Source of the DNA: JAWLEV01 sp046538105 | GTDB lineage: Bacteria > Chloroflexota > Anaerolineae > UBA1429 | Direction: 5' to 3' | Length of the DNA stretch: 36,020 nucleotides | Assembly: GCA_046538105.1 (NCBI GenBank) | Contig: JBKHJO010000027.1 | Coordinates: 1 to 36,020, forward strand | Shown here: positions 8,837-16,777 of the stretch, piece by piece | Layout of the letters: each line of letters begins with the position of its first letter | Position numbering within the stretch: position 1 is the stretch's first letter | Notes under the pieces: model-generated | What the model was told of the DNA's origin: nothing | Databases searched by the model: none | Seen by the model: the letters and a program-made list of their open reading frames with translations, nothing else | Made by a program: the position numbers and the translations under genes

Positions 8837-10510
8837 CTACGGCGCGAACTCGCGAATGGCGTCCAGGCTGGCGCCCATGGCGCCGTCGGTCTCGCGTTCG
8901 ACGATGAAATCGAGGACGGCAGGCCTGTTCGAGGCTACGGCCCGTTCAAAGGCGGGACGGATCTCCTCGGGGTGCTCGATCCGCTCGGCATAGGCCCCAA
9001 AGGCCTCGCCCAGCCGCACGAAATCGATGCCGCCTCCTTCATAGGTCAGATCCACGCCGTACTGGTACTCGTAGGCGTAGCGCTGGTTCTGGCGGATGAG
9101 GCTGAGGAAGCCGTTATTGATGATCACCACCACGATGGGCACGTCGTACTGGCAGGCCATGGCCAGTTCCTCGATCATGAATCCCACGCCGCCGTCGCCC
9201 ATGACGGCCACCACCGTGGAGTCAGGACGGGCCACCTTGGCGCCGATGGCCGCCGGCAGGTCGTATCCCAGGGTGCCCGCACCCCCCGAGGCCAGATAAG
9301 TGCGGGGATTGATCACCTTTTGGAACTGGCCGGACCAGATCTGGGTCAGGCCGCAGCCGGTGGTAAAGATGGTGTCGGGATCAAAGAAGGCATTCATCTC
9401 GTGATATACGCGCTGTGGCTTGATGGGGACCTGGTCGTAATCGGTCTTGCGGGCCAGGCGCTCACGCGCCTCGGGGATGCGGGCCACGCGCTCTGTGGGT
9501 TCCCTTTGAGGCGTGCGCCGTTTGGCCTCGGCCAGCAGGGCCTCCAGCGCCAGGCGCGCGTCGGCCACGATACCCAGTTCCGCGGGCACGATGCGGCCAA
9601 TGTGGGCGGGCTCGATGTTCACGTGGATAAAGGTGCGCCCCTCGGCATAGACATCCACGTCTCCTGTGTGGCGGTCGTTGAAGCGACAGCCGATGCCCAG
9701 CACCAGATCCGAGTCCAGGAAGAACTGATTCCCAAAGGGCGTGCCCACCTGTATGCCTATGTGCCCCACGTGCAAGGGATGCTCCGCCGGGATGCCCCCC
9801 TTGGCCATATAGGTGGTGATGACGGGCAGCGAAAGGTGCTCGGCCAGGGCCACACACTCCTCCGTGGCCTCGGCCAGCAGCACGCCCCCACCCATGATGA
9901 GGACGGGATCCTCCGCCGCCAGCAGCATCTGGACGGCGCGACGGACCTGCTCCGGCTCCGGAGCGGGCCTGTGGATGGGCAGAGAGACATAGGTATCGGG
10001 ATCATAGTCGATCTCGGCCATCTGCACGTCCAGGGGCAGATCCAGCAGCACGGGGCCCGGGCGCCCCTCCCGCGCCGTGTGAAGGGCCTTTTGCATGATA
10101 TAGGGGACCTGAGTGGGCTCGGTGACGGTCCAGGCCGCCTTGCAGACGGGCTCTACGATGCTGGCGATGTCCACACACTGAAAGGCCTCCTTGCCCAGTT
10201 GACCCCGCACGTTCTGGCCCGTGATGGCTATGAGGGGCATGGAGTCAATCTGCGCCGTATACAGTCCGGTGACAAAGTTGGTGGCCCCGGGGCCCGAGGT
10301 ACAGATGGCCAGGGCCATACGCCCGCTGGCGCGGTAGTAGCCGTCAGCGGCGTGCACGGCACCCTCCTCGTGGCGTGCCGTAAAGTGGGCGATCTGCTCG
10401 GAGGTGCCAAGGAATTCGTACACGGGGTTGATGGCTGCCCCAGGGATACCAAAGGCGGCCTCGATTCCCTCTTTTTCCAGTATCCTGACCACAATCTCTG
10501 CGACGCGCAT
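8837..10510 (-). CDS. ThDP-dependent enzyme of the glyoxylate carboligase / acetolactate synthase family
   Basis: Thiamine-diphosphate enzyme. Closest recognisable family is glyoxylate carboligase (Gcl), which joins two glyoxylates to tartronate semialdehyde plus CO2. Supporting blocks are VLEKEGIEAAFGIPGAAINP-like N-terminus (residues 10-29), TGQNVRGQLGKEAFQCVDI, RPGPVLLDLPLDVQMAEIDY, GIGCRFNDRHTGDVDVYAEG, VPIKPQRVYHEMN and the ThDP motif GDGGVGFMIEE...INNG. Its 557 residues are a little shorter than E. coli Gcl. Canonical Gcl has Val in place of the ThDP-activating Glu; here the aligned position is Glu48 (RHEEGA), as in ordinary acetolactate synthases, so the reaction may differ. GGGAGG precedes the ATG. 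It has its own promoter and terminator, a monocistronic unit. Confidence 0.82.
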   Translation of the reverse strand: MRVAEIVVRILEKEGIEAAFGIPGAAINPVYEFLGTSEQIAHFTARHEEGAVHAADGYYRASGRMALAICTSGPGATNFVTGLYTAQIDSMPLIAITGQNVRGQLGKEAFQCVDIASIVEPVCKAAWTVTEPTQVPYIMQKALHTAREGRPGPVLLDLPLDVQMAEIDYDPDTYVSLPIHRPAPEPEQVRRAVQMLLAAEDPVLIMGGGVLLAEATEECVALAEHLSLPVITTYMAKGGIPAEHPLHVGHIGIQVGTPFGNQFFLDSDLVLGIGCRFNDRHTGDVDVYAEGRTFIHVNIEPAHIGRIVPAELGIVADARLALEALLAEAKRRTPQREPTERVARIPEARERLARKTDYDQVPIKPQRVYHEMNAFFDPDTIFTTGCGLTQIWSGQFQKVINPRTYLASGGAGTLGYDLPAAIGAKVARPDSTVVAVMGDGGVGFMIEELAMACQYDVPIVVVIINNGFLSLIRQNQRYAYEYQYGVDLTYEGGGIDFVRLGEAFGAYAERIEHPEEIRPAFERAVASNRPAVLDFIVERETDGAMGASLDAIREFAP

Positions 10511-10572
10511 GATATCCTCCCTGTCCTTTACAATCGCTCGTCATGGAATGGGATCAATAACTCGTTAGGCCT

Positions 10573-10600
10573 ATTATACTCATAGCAGATCGCGGATCAA
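10573..10600 (-). promoter_or_regulatory. Sigma-70-type promoter for the ThDP-enzyme gene
   Basis: On the minus strand TTGATC (10600-10595) and TATAAT (10578-10573) are 16 bp apart, about 60 bases before the ATG at 10510. Good match to consensus. Confidence 0.6.
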
Positions 10601-10637
10601 CAGCCATCCCAGGGCAGCAGACTTTTTCAATCGACGT

Positions 10638-10793
10638 AGAAAGTTGTATAGAATACTTTTGTATCTGGGCACCAACGTCCTGATCAGTGGCCTGACAAGC
10701 GCAACCGGCGCCCCTCACCAGCAGCCCTATGAATACGAATATGCCCTCTACAAGCCCGTGAGTTTGATCAAGTTCCCAGACAGTGTATACTAG
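10638..10793 (+). pseudogene. Remnant of a PIN-domain (VapC-like) toxin gene
   Basis: A short open stretch reads KLYRILLYLGTNVLISGL then TSATGAPHQQPYEYEYALY and stops at TAG 10791-10793. This resembles the first strand of PIN toxins of the COG1569 type (VLDTNVLISGL...GAP). The catalytic Asp of DTN is Gly here and the remaining two thirds of the domain are absent. No start codon with a ribosome-binding site is visible. It looks like a decayed relative of the intact PIN gene at 31032. No antitoxin is visible beside it. Confidence 0.45.
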
Positions 10794-10821
10794 GGTCGCA
10801 AGCGCAACGGGGGAACATGCT

Positions 10822-10860
10822 CCCTGCACAAAAGCAACGATTGCAGGGCATTTTTCTTTT
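10822..10860 (+). terminator. Terminator-like hairpin upstream of ftsH
   Basis: CCCTGCA (10822-10828) pairs with TGCAGGG (10842-10848), followed by CATTTTTCTTTT. It would end rightward transcription from the PIN remnant just ahead of the ftsH promoter. Confidence 0.55.
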
Positions 10861-10874
10861 CCTTATATCCATGG

Positions 10875-10880
10875 TATAAT
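10875..10880 (+). promoter_or_regulatory. -10 element of the ftsH promoter
   Basis: TATAAT at 10875-10880, about 85 bases before the ftsH ATG; the -35 region is T-rich and matches poorly. It lies just after the terminator-like hairpin at 10822. Confidence 0.45.
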
Positions 10881-10921
10881 CTATTATGGTAAGAGGCGCG
10901 AGGATACACTCTAGTTTGACT

Positions 10922-10940
10922 TTTTACGATCGTCGTAAAA
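10922..10940 (+). promoter_or_regulatory. Inverted repeat in the ftsH leader
   Basis: TTTTACGA-TCG-TCGTAAAA is a perfect 8-bp inverted repeat located 24 bases before the ftsH start and downstream of the -10 element. It could be an operator or a weak leader hairpin next to the ribosome-binding site GGAGG. Confidence 0.4.
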
Positions 10941-10964
10941 GCGGCGATGGAGGATGACGAATAG

Positions 10965-12803
10965 ATGGATATCGGTTTGCCAAAGAACGCTTTTGTTTAT
11001 CTATTGATAATGGTGGCAAGTATCGCCCTCCTCTACAGTTTTTTCTCCGTCGGAGATACCGTAGAGGAGATTGATCTCATCAGAGCGTCCAGCATGGTCC
11101 GCAGTGGGAATGTGGAGAGCCTCTCCATTGCAGACGATGGTACTATCAAGATAACGGCCAACGACGGGGCGCGATACCGCACGCGCAAGGAACCGGATGT
11201 GGGGCTGGGAGAGACGCTGGCTTCGCTGGGCGTCGATCCCGAACAGCTTCAGACGGTGGGCGAGTTAACCGTGTCAAGTCCTGGCATGTGGGAGAACTGG
11301 GGCTTTTTGCTGATTCAGGCGGTACCTATGCTGCTCATCCTGTTCTTCCTCGTCTTTATGATGCGCCAGGCCCAATCGGGCAACAATCGGGCCCTTTCCT
11401 TCGGAAAGAGCCAGGCACGCAGGGTCTCGGGCGATACGCCCACCTGTACATTTGAGGACGTAGCAGGAGCGGAGGAGGCCAAACAGGAATTGCAGGAGGT
11501 GGTAGAATTCCTGAGAGCCCCGGAAAAGTTTGCCGCCCTGGGCGCCCGGATTCCCAAGGGCATGCTGCTGGTGGGCGCGCCAGGCACAGGCAAGACGCTC
11601 ATGGCCCGTGCCGTGGCCGGTGAGGCGGGCGCTCCCTTTTTCAGCATCAGCGGCTCCGAGTTCGTAGAGATGTTTGTGGGCGTGGGCGCCAGTCGTGTCC
11701 GCGACCTGTTCGACCAGGCCAAGCACAACAGCCCCTGCATCATCTTTGTCGACGAGATCGACGCCGTGGGGCGCCAGCGTGGCGCCGGGTTGGGCGGAAG
11801 CCATGACGAACGGGAGCAAACCCTGAACCAGATCCTGGTGGAGATGGACGGTTTTGACACGGATACCAACATCATCATTCTGGCCGCCACCAACCGCCCC
11901 GACATCCTGGATCCGGCCCTTCTGCGTCCGGGGCGCTTTGACCGACGCATTGTCATCGACAGGCCCGACCGTCGGGGCCGAGAGGGCATACTGGAGATTC
12001 ACGTACGAGGCAAGCCCCTGGCACCGGATGTGGATCTAACAGTGGTGGCAAAAGAGACACCAGGCTTTACAGGCGCGGACATTGAGAACCTGGTCAATGA
12101 AGCGGCCATTCTGGCCGCCAGACGCGACCGCAAGACCATCAGCATGGCCGAGTTCCAGGAGGCGGTAGAGCGTGTGATCGCCGGACCCGAGCGGCGCAGC
12201 AAGCTCATAAGCGAAGAGGAAAAGGAGATCATCGCCTACCACGAGAGTGGTCACGCGTTAGTACAGCTCAAGTTGGAACACTGCGATCCGGTGCACAAGG
12301 TATCCATCGTGGCCCGAGGTATAGCAGCGGGCTATACCATGTCCCTGCCCGAGGACGACCGCTCCCTGCACTTTAAATCCAAATTCGAGGACGATCTGGC
12401 CGGAATGCTGGCCGGCCGCGCGGCGGAGGAGATCGTGTTCTCCGACGTGACCACGGGCGCCAACGACGACATCAAACGTGCCACTCAGATCGCCCGCAAC
12501 ATGGTCATGCAGTACGGCATGTCCGAAACGCTGGGCCAGCGCGCTTTTGGCAAAAAGGACGAACTGGTATTCCTGGGACGGGAAATCGGCGAGCAGCGCG
12601 ACTATAGCGAAGAGATCGCCTCGCAGATCGACTCCGAGATCAAAAAGGTCATCGACAGAGCCTACAGCAGGGCCAAAGAGGTTCTGGAGACAGAGCGCGA
12701 CAAACTCGACGCCATCGCGAAGCTGCTTATCGAGCGGGAGACCCTGGAATCCACGGAACTGGAAGCCATCGTGATAGGAGAGGTTCAGCCGGCAACCGCA
12801 TAG
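10965..12803 (+). CDS. ftsH: ATP-dependent zinc metalloprotease FtsH
   Basis: Membrane-anchored AAA+ protease that degrades short-lived regulators and damaged membrane proteins as a hexamer, facing the cytoplasm. TM1 is at about residues 10-27 and TM2 at 113-133, with a small extracytoplasmic domain between. The AAA module has Walker A GAPGTGKT (204-211), Walker B CIIFVDEIDAVGRQRGAG, the SRH with NRPDILDPALLRPGRFDR, and the pore loop FVGVGASRVRDLF. The protease site is HESGH (426-430), with the third zinc ligand in TTGANDDIKRATQIAR. The usual motif is HEAGH; Ser in the third position is a mild variant. Length 612 is standard. GGAGG lies 12 bases before the ATG. It stands alone between intergenic gaps. 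Confidence 0.96.
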   Translation: MDIGLPKNAFVYLLIMVASIALLYSFFSVGDTVEEIDLIRASSMVRSGNVESLSIADDGTIKITANDGARYRTRKEPDVGLGETLASLGVDPEQLQTVGELTVSSPGMWENWGFLLIQAVPMLLILFFLVFMMRQAQSGNNRALSFGKSQARRVSGDTPTCTFEDVAGAEEAKQELQEVVEFLRAPEKFAALGARIPKGMLLVGAPGTGKTLMARAVAGEAGAPFFSISGSEFVEMFVGVGASRVRDLFDQAKHNSPCIIFVDEIDAVGRQRGAGLGGSHDEREQTLNQILVEMDGFDTDTNIIILAATNRPDILDPALLRPGRFDRRIVIDRPDRRGREGILEIHVRGKPLAPDVDLTVVAKETPGFTGADIENLVNEAAILAARRDRKTISMAEFQEAVERVIAGPERRSKLISEEEKEIIAYHESGHALVQLKLEHCDPVHKVSIVARGIAAGYTMSLPEDDRSLHFKSKFEDDLAGMLAGRAAEEIVFSDVTTGANDDIKRATQIARNMVMQYGMSETLGQRAFGKKDELVFLGREIGEQRDYSEEIASQIDSEIKKVIDRAYSRAKEVLETERDKLDAIAKLLIERETLESTELEAIVIGEVQPATA

Positions 12804-13103
12804 CGACACGACAAAATGCCTGGGGGATCGAGCACAACCCCGGAAATGGAATGCGGTGAAGGTCATAATCAAGAGTGTTTCCATTCGATGCAAAATGGGA
12901 TGAGGTGGAAGGGGGTGGCGGCTCCGCTTGCACTTTCCCAAACAGAGAAGGATATCTGCTTTCCAACTGACAACAAGCCATTTCACGGCGATGGAATACA
13001 AAGTCGTCCTGGCACCCTTTCCATTTGACGATCTCTAGGGCAAAAGGTCCGCTGCCCCCCCAAAAGCCCTCTGAGATAGGAGAGACCTGGCAGATAAAGC
13101 GAT
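12804..13103. other. Intergenic stretch without a recognised gene
   Basis: No credible gene in about 300 bases after ftsH: the one short open frame has no family-like features and no good ribosome-binding site. A weak imperfect stem (CCTGGGG with CCCCGG near 12820-12845) lacks a T-run, so a clear ftsH terminator is not seen here. Confidence 0.5.
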
Positions 13104-13148
13104 TATAATAGTAACAGAGGGGTCGAGCGTACTTGCTCGGTCCTTTTT
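13104..13148 (+). promoter_or_regulatory. -10 box immediately followed by a terminator-like leader hairpin
   Basis: TATAAT at 13104-13109 is followed by a stem of about 11 pairs, partly G-T (13118-13128 with 13135-13145, loop about six bases), and a TTTTT stretch. The hairpin would begin within a few bases of the expected transcription start and end about 55 bases before the transporter start. It may be an attenuator, or the ftsH terminator overlapping a chance TATAAT. Confidence 0.45.
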
Positions 13149-13203
13149 CTTTGGATGAGGACGTTTCGATCAGTGTTCTCAGGAGGAGGTAGGTTCAATC
13201 ATC

Positions 13204-14982
13204 ATGGCACACCAAATCATCCTTCTTCTTTTCATCATTGTCATTTCCCTAATCCTCTTTTCCCTTGAGCAGGCCCCTACAGATATCGTGGCCCTGGGGA
13301 TCCTTTTGACGCTGATCCTCACGGGGTTACTGCCATCGGACGTGGCCTTTTCCGGGTTTGGTAGCGACGCCGTCATCATGATCCTCGGCTTATTCATCCT
13401 GACCACCGCTTTGGTGCGTACCGGCGTCGTGGACATGGTGGGCAGTGCCATCCTGAAGCACATGGGCGATAACGGAGATGGCCTGATCATCACGATCATG
13501 GCCGTATCGGCCATGCTGAGCGCCCTTATCAGCAACACGGCCACCACGGCCTTTTTGCTACCTGTCACCATCAACCTGGCACGGAAAACACGGGTCGATG
13601 AATCGAGACTTCTTATGCCCCTGGCCTTTGCTACCATCCTGGCCAGTTCCGTCACAGTGGTGAGCACCTCCACAAATATCGTCGTCAGCGATCTGATGAG
13701 CCGCTACGATATGCGCCCCCTCGGCATGTTCGAGATGACGCCAGTGGGGGTCCCCATCGTGCTGATTGGCCTGGCGTACATGTTCTTTATAGGACGTCAC
13801 CTGATTCCAAGAGAGCGTGAGGTCAGCGAGGAGCCCCTGGAGGAGTTTGGCATCGAGCGGTATCTTACCGAACTTCTCATTCTCCCCGATTCCCCCTTGA
13901 TCGGAAAGACATTGGGGGAATCTGCCCTGGGACAGGACCTGAACCTCACCGTGCTGCGGGTGGTGCGGGACAAGCAACGCTACTTGGCTCCAAGTGCGAA
14001 TCTCACACTGGAAGAAGGGGATCTCCTTCTGGTAAAGGGCCCGCGGGATGAAATTCCCAAAATAAAAGATATCACGGGCGTCGATATCGAGGTCGAGGTG
14101 AAACTCTCCCTCTCCGACCTACAAACGAAGGATATAGTCCTGGTCGAGACCATCGTTCTGCCTAACTCCCCACTAGTAGGGCAGACACTGAAACAGGTAC
14201 GGTTCCGGCAACAGTACCGGGCTCAGGTGCTGGGCGTCAATCGGCGGGGGAGACGCATCGCCCGGAAGATCAGCCAGATTCCTTTTAGGGCGGGGGATCA
14301 ACTTCTCATACAGGGTGATCGCAGAAACATTGCCCGGCTGGACGAGAACAACACTTTTCGCGTCATCGGTACGGTGGAATACAAGCGGCCGAACATAAAG
14401 CGCGCGCCCTTTGCCATCGCCGCCTTTGTTGGCGTGTTCGTGGCGACAGCCCTCAACATCCTTTCCCTGCCGGTGGCCGTGCTCACCGGCGTGTTGGCAG
14501 CCCTGCTTATGGGCTGCATCACGCCAGACCAGGCCTATCGCGGCGTGGAGTGGAGGGCGCTGATAGTGATCGGCTCTATGCTGGCCCTGGGCAGCGCCAT
14601 GGAACAGACGGGCACGGCGGAATTCCTCGCCGCCAGCGTCGTAGACCTGATCGGCCAGGCGCGCCCCATCTGGCTGCTGACGGCTTTTTTTGCCCTCTCC
14701 CTGCTACTGACGCAGCCCATGTCCAACCAGGCGGCAGCCGTCGTGGTGGTACCTGTAGCCATGCAGACGGCCTCACAGATGGGATTGAACCCGCGCACCT
14801 TTGCCATCATGATCGCCGTGGGCGCCAGTTGTTCCTATCTCACGCCCTTGGAACCCGCCATCCTACTGGTTTATGGGACGGGACGCTATCGTTTCACAGA
14901 TTTTCTAAAAGTCGGCGCGATCCTGACCGTGCTGATCTATCTCCTGGCCATCATCCTGGTGCCCGTCTTCTGGCCGTTATAG
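13204..14982 (+). CDS. SLC13/DASS-type anion permease with two internal RCK_C (TrkA-C) domains
   Basis: Integral membrane transporter of the divalent anion/sodium symporter superfamily. Hydrophobic segments occupy residues 1-200 and 390-592. Between them are two RCK_C domains at about 217-288 (LTELLILPDSPLIGKTLGES) and 309-380 (VETIVLPNSPLVGQTLKQV), each ending in the typical GDxLLxxG signature. The substrate/sodium motif SNTATTAFLLP is at 110-120 and a second half-motif MSNQAAAVVVVP lies in the C-terminal bundle. The 592-residue length is typical. Transported ion cannot be named: relatives are annotated for sulfate, dicarboxylates or Na+. GGAGGAGG lies about 13 bases before the ATG. The leader has a -10 box with a terminator-like hairpin. 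Confidence 0.88.
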   Translation: MAHQIILLLFIIVISLILFSLEQAPTDIVALGILLTLILTGLLPSDVAFSGFGSDAVIMILGLFILTTALVRTGVVDMVGSAILKHMGDNGDGLIITIMAVSAMLSALISNTATTAFLLPVTINLARKTRVDESRLLMPLAFATILASSVTVVSTSTNIVVSDLMSRYDMRPLGMFEMTPVGVPIVLIGLAYMFFIGRHLIPREREVSEEPLEEFGIERYLTELLILPDSPLIGKTLGESALGQDLNLTVLRVVRDKQRYLAPSANLTLEEGDLLLVKGPRDEIPKIKDITGVDIEVEVKLSLSDLQTKDIVLVETIVLPNSPLVGQTLKQVRFRQQYRAQVLGVNRRGRRIARKISQIPFRAGDQLLIQGDRRNIARLDENNTFRVIGTVEYKRPNIKRAPFAIAAFVGVFVATALNILSLPVAVLTGVLAALLMGCITPDQAYRGVEWRALIVIGSMLALGSAMEQTGTAEFLAASVVDLIGQARPIWLLTAFFALSLLLTQPMSNQAAAVVVVPVAMQTASQMGLNPRTFAIMIAVGASCSYLTPLEPAILLVYGTGRYRFTDFLKVGAILTVLIYLLAIILVPVFWPL

Positions 14983-15008
14983 GGGGAGGGACGCGGGACT
15001 GCTTCTGC

Positions 15009-15037
15009 TTGCGACCGCCACTCCGTTGGGGTATAAT
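15009..15037 (+). promoter_or_regulatory. Sigma-70-type promoter of the 15.1 kb toxin-antitoxin module
   Basis: TTGCGA (15009-15014) and TATAAT (15032-15037) with a 17-bp spacer, about 85 bases before the antitoxin start. Confidence 0.65.
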
Positions 15038-15123
15038 ACGTTTAGATGTAGGTTCCTCCTCCCTGTGCGAAGGGACAGCACGGTGATCGATAGAAGTGGC
15101 TCTAGATAGTGAGGAGAAACACA

Positions 15124-15441
15124 GTGACCATCACCATTGAATTACCCAAAGAGATAGAAGCACGCCTGAAGCGCGAAGCAGAGAAACGCCGCCGTTCCAT
15201 CGAAGAGGTGGCCGTGGATGTCTTGGGTGAAACTTTGCCAAAAGATCTTCCTAGCCTAGGCGAGATCATCGCAGTGATCCAAGCCGCCCCACCCGACTCG
15301 GACAACGTCAGAGAAGCGCGAGGCTCCTTGGCGGAGGCTCCCGACTTTGACCTTGAGAATTGGAAGCGTGAATGGGCCGCGGTCGAAGCGGAGATGGAGG
15401 CTATCACTCGCGCAGATGATATCGCAGAGAGGCACCTATAG
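15124..15441 (+). CDS. RHH-type antitoxin (VapB-like)
   Basis: Small DNA-binding antitoxin. It begins MTITIELPKEIEARLKREAE, a beta strand followed by two helices (RRRSIEEVAVDVLGETL), as in ribbon-helix-helix repressors. The acidic C-terminal half (DFDLENWKREWAAVEAEME) would wrap the toxin. The chosen GTG at 15124 follows GAGGAG by seven bases and starts exactly at the strand; a GTG five codons earlier overlaps that ribosome-binding site. It is followed six bases later by a PIN gene, the usual antitoxin-toxin order, under a good promoter at 15009. Such antitoxins normally repress their own operon. Confidence 0.75.
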   Translation: MTITIELPKEIEARLKREAEKRRRSIEEVAVDVLGETLPKDLPSLGEIIAVIQAAPPDSDNVREARGSLAEAPDFDLENWKREWAAVEAEMEAITRADDIAERHL

Positions 15442-15447
15442 GCAGCA

Positions 15448-15966
15448 ATGGCCGATTACCTTCTTGACACCAACTATCTTTCACCAATTGTCACACCTGG
15501 ACACCCATTGCGCCAACGGGTGCTGGAAGAATCGGATTCGGGAAACAATTTTGCAATCTGTGTGCCAGTTATTGCCGAGACCCTGTTCGGTATCGGTCTG
15601 CTGCCGCGTGCAGAGCGGACGCTCAAAGAATGGGAACGGCTCAAGCCGTCGTTTCCCTGTTATGCTCCAGATGAAACAGACGAAGAATCGGCCGCGGAGC
15701 TGCAGATAGCCTTGCGCCATCGTGGATGGCAAGCAGCCGAGATCGACGATGACACTGTTGCGCCAGGTGGATCTTCAAGACCAATGGCCTGCCGAGGGCG
15801 TCGAGCCCAAGCCTGGAGCCCCAGGGACTATGATATGGGTTTTCCAGGCCCTGAGGAGGGGACGTACACGGTATCGCTGCCGTGTTCGTGCCTGGGAGAG
15901 GAGGGGGCCAAGGAACAAGAGGTGGGGACGTTCGTCCTCAAGGTCAATGTGGCGGAGGGGACGTAG
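15448..15966 (+). pseudogene. Truncated PIN toxin (VapC) joined to the tail of an unrelated gene
   Basis: Residues 1-95 are a PIN domain: MADYLLDTNYLSPIV with catalytic D7, VPVIAETLFGIG with E44, and helices to ALRHRGWQ. The next block should be the DALIAAIALRY motif with the remaining acidic residues and the final strand. It is missing: after AEIDDD the frame runs into foreign sequence ending GTYTVSLPCSCLGEE and GTFVLKVNVAEGT. The adjacent frame reads VDLQDQWPAEGVEPKPG just before, so the appended piece is itself the frameshifted C-terminus of a beta-rich protein. I read this as a deletion fusing two genes. The toxin is probably inactive, while the antitoxin is intact. Confidence 0.65.
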
Positions 15967-16552
15967 ATTGGATTGGTAATTCGACCAGCCCCCTGCCCGT
16001 AGTAAGCTACGCAGCGGGGGTTTGGCTTCGGCAGGGTCCCGTGGAGTAGCGTGGGCATGCGACATCGCCGCGTGCCATGTAGATCTGTAGATCGCATAGG
16101 ATAAGCCCTCGCGGCACAAGGGCGTCTGGGAATCGAATCTCTAGGCAGGACTTTCGATGGCGCAGCGTCTCCTGGCCTACGCGGTCTGGCGCTGTGATGA
16201 TTCCCCGCGGAGCAGACGCTCCGCGCTACGGCACTCCACGGCGGCTTGGCAAGCCGCCCACGTTTCGTGCCTTACTACGAACCTGGGATAGCCACACTGG
16301 GAATCCGACAGGCCCTTCGGTGGGACAGCGCACAACCAGCACCATCTCTTTAGGATAGTGCTGATCAAGAAATCCGCGTAGCACATTCGCCGCCCGCCTC
16401 GGCGAATGTAAAAGTTGACGAACGGTGTGCGCAAAGGCATGATTTGTTGTAGGCTCGCATGAAAGGGTAAGATGTGATTTCGCGCGCCCACAAACGCGTA
16501 TCAAATCTGACGACTGGCTCTATAGGAAGGGAAATCCGTAAGGAAGGTATCC
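15967..16552. other. Gene-free stretch with several GC-rich palindromes
   Basis: No credible coding region in about 585 bases: open frames on the minus strand (16177-16504) lack family-like features and pass through palindromes. An imperfect hairpin with CCCCC/GGGGG ends lies at 15989-16019, and two perfect palindromes lie at 16206-16258. No tRNA fold was found. Confidence 0.55.
16206..16258. repeat. Two adjacent perfect palindromes (REP-like)
   Basis: First: 16206-16213 pairs with 16218-16225 (CGCGGAGC / GCTCCGCG, loop AGAC). Second: 16240-16247 pairs with 16251-16258 (GGCGGCTT / AAGCCGCC, loop GGC). No T-runs follow. The pair resembles dispersed intergenic repeats rather than terminators. 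Confidence 0.55.
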
Positions 16553-16777
16553 ATGAGCATCGACCTTGGCATTCCGCGCAAGTGCATATCTGGATATTTC
16601 GAAGATGATCCCGGCCTATGCCCCGAATGTGGCAGCGCGTTGCAGCAGCAAATGGCCACATATCTGGTCCTCACACGGTTCCACAAAGATTTGACTGACC
16701 CACTTATCATGAGCTGCAGCGCTGGCTCCACCCCATTATCGGTGGGAGTGCCACATGTGATAGAGATTACGCTATGA
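16553..16777 (+). CDS. Small zinc-ribbon protein, translationally coupled to the SEC-C gene
   Basis: A 74-residue protein with one clear CPEC knuckle (residues 23-26) and further Cys residues at 12 and 56. It could form a zinc ribbon. After MATYLVLTRFHKDLTDPL the C-terminal part is plain and may be shortened relative to relatives in which a second CxxC would be expected; that is a guess. AAGGAAGG lies about seven bases before the ATG. Its TGA overlaps the next ATG (ATGA), which supports expression as a pair. Function unknown; a partner or regulator for the HEAT/SEC-C protein is plausible. Confidence 0.6.
   Translation: MSIDLGIPRKCISGYFEDDPGLCPECGSALQQQMATYLVLTRFHKDLTDPLIMSCSAGSTPLSVGVPHVIEITL

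Noticed and set aside
8819..10585. Long open frame (588 codons) on the + strand opposite the ThDP enzyme
   Set aside because: It is an antisense shadow caused by GC-rich third positions; its translation is low-complexity His/Gly/Asp-rich without family motifs, while the minus strand gives a clear enzyme.
12816..13028. 70-codon open frame after ftsH
   Set aside because: No good ribosome-binding site, no family-like features and composition unlike neighbouring genes.
16110..16170. tRNA-like string (GGGAATCGAATCTC resembles a T-arm)
   Set aside because: No acceptor, D or anticodon arms could be paired around it on either strand.
16177..16504. Minus-strand open frames in the 16.0-16.5 kb gap
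   Set aside because: They run through palindromes, lack ribosome-binding sites and show no recognisable domain.
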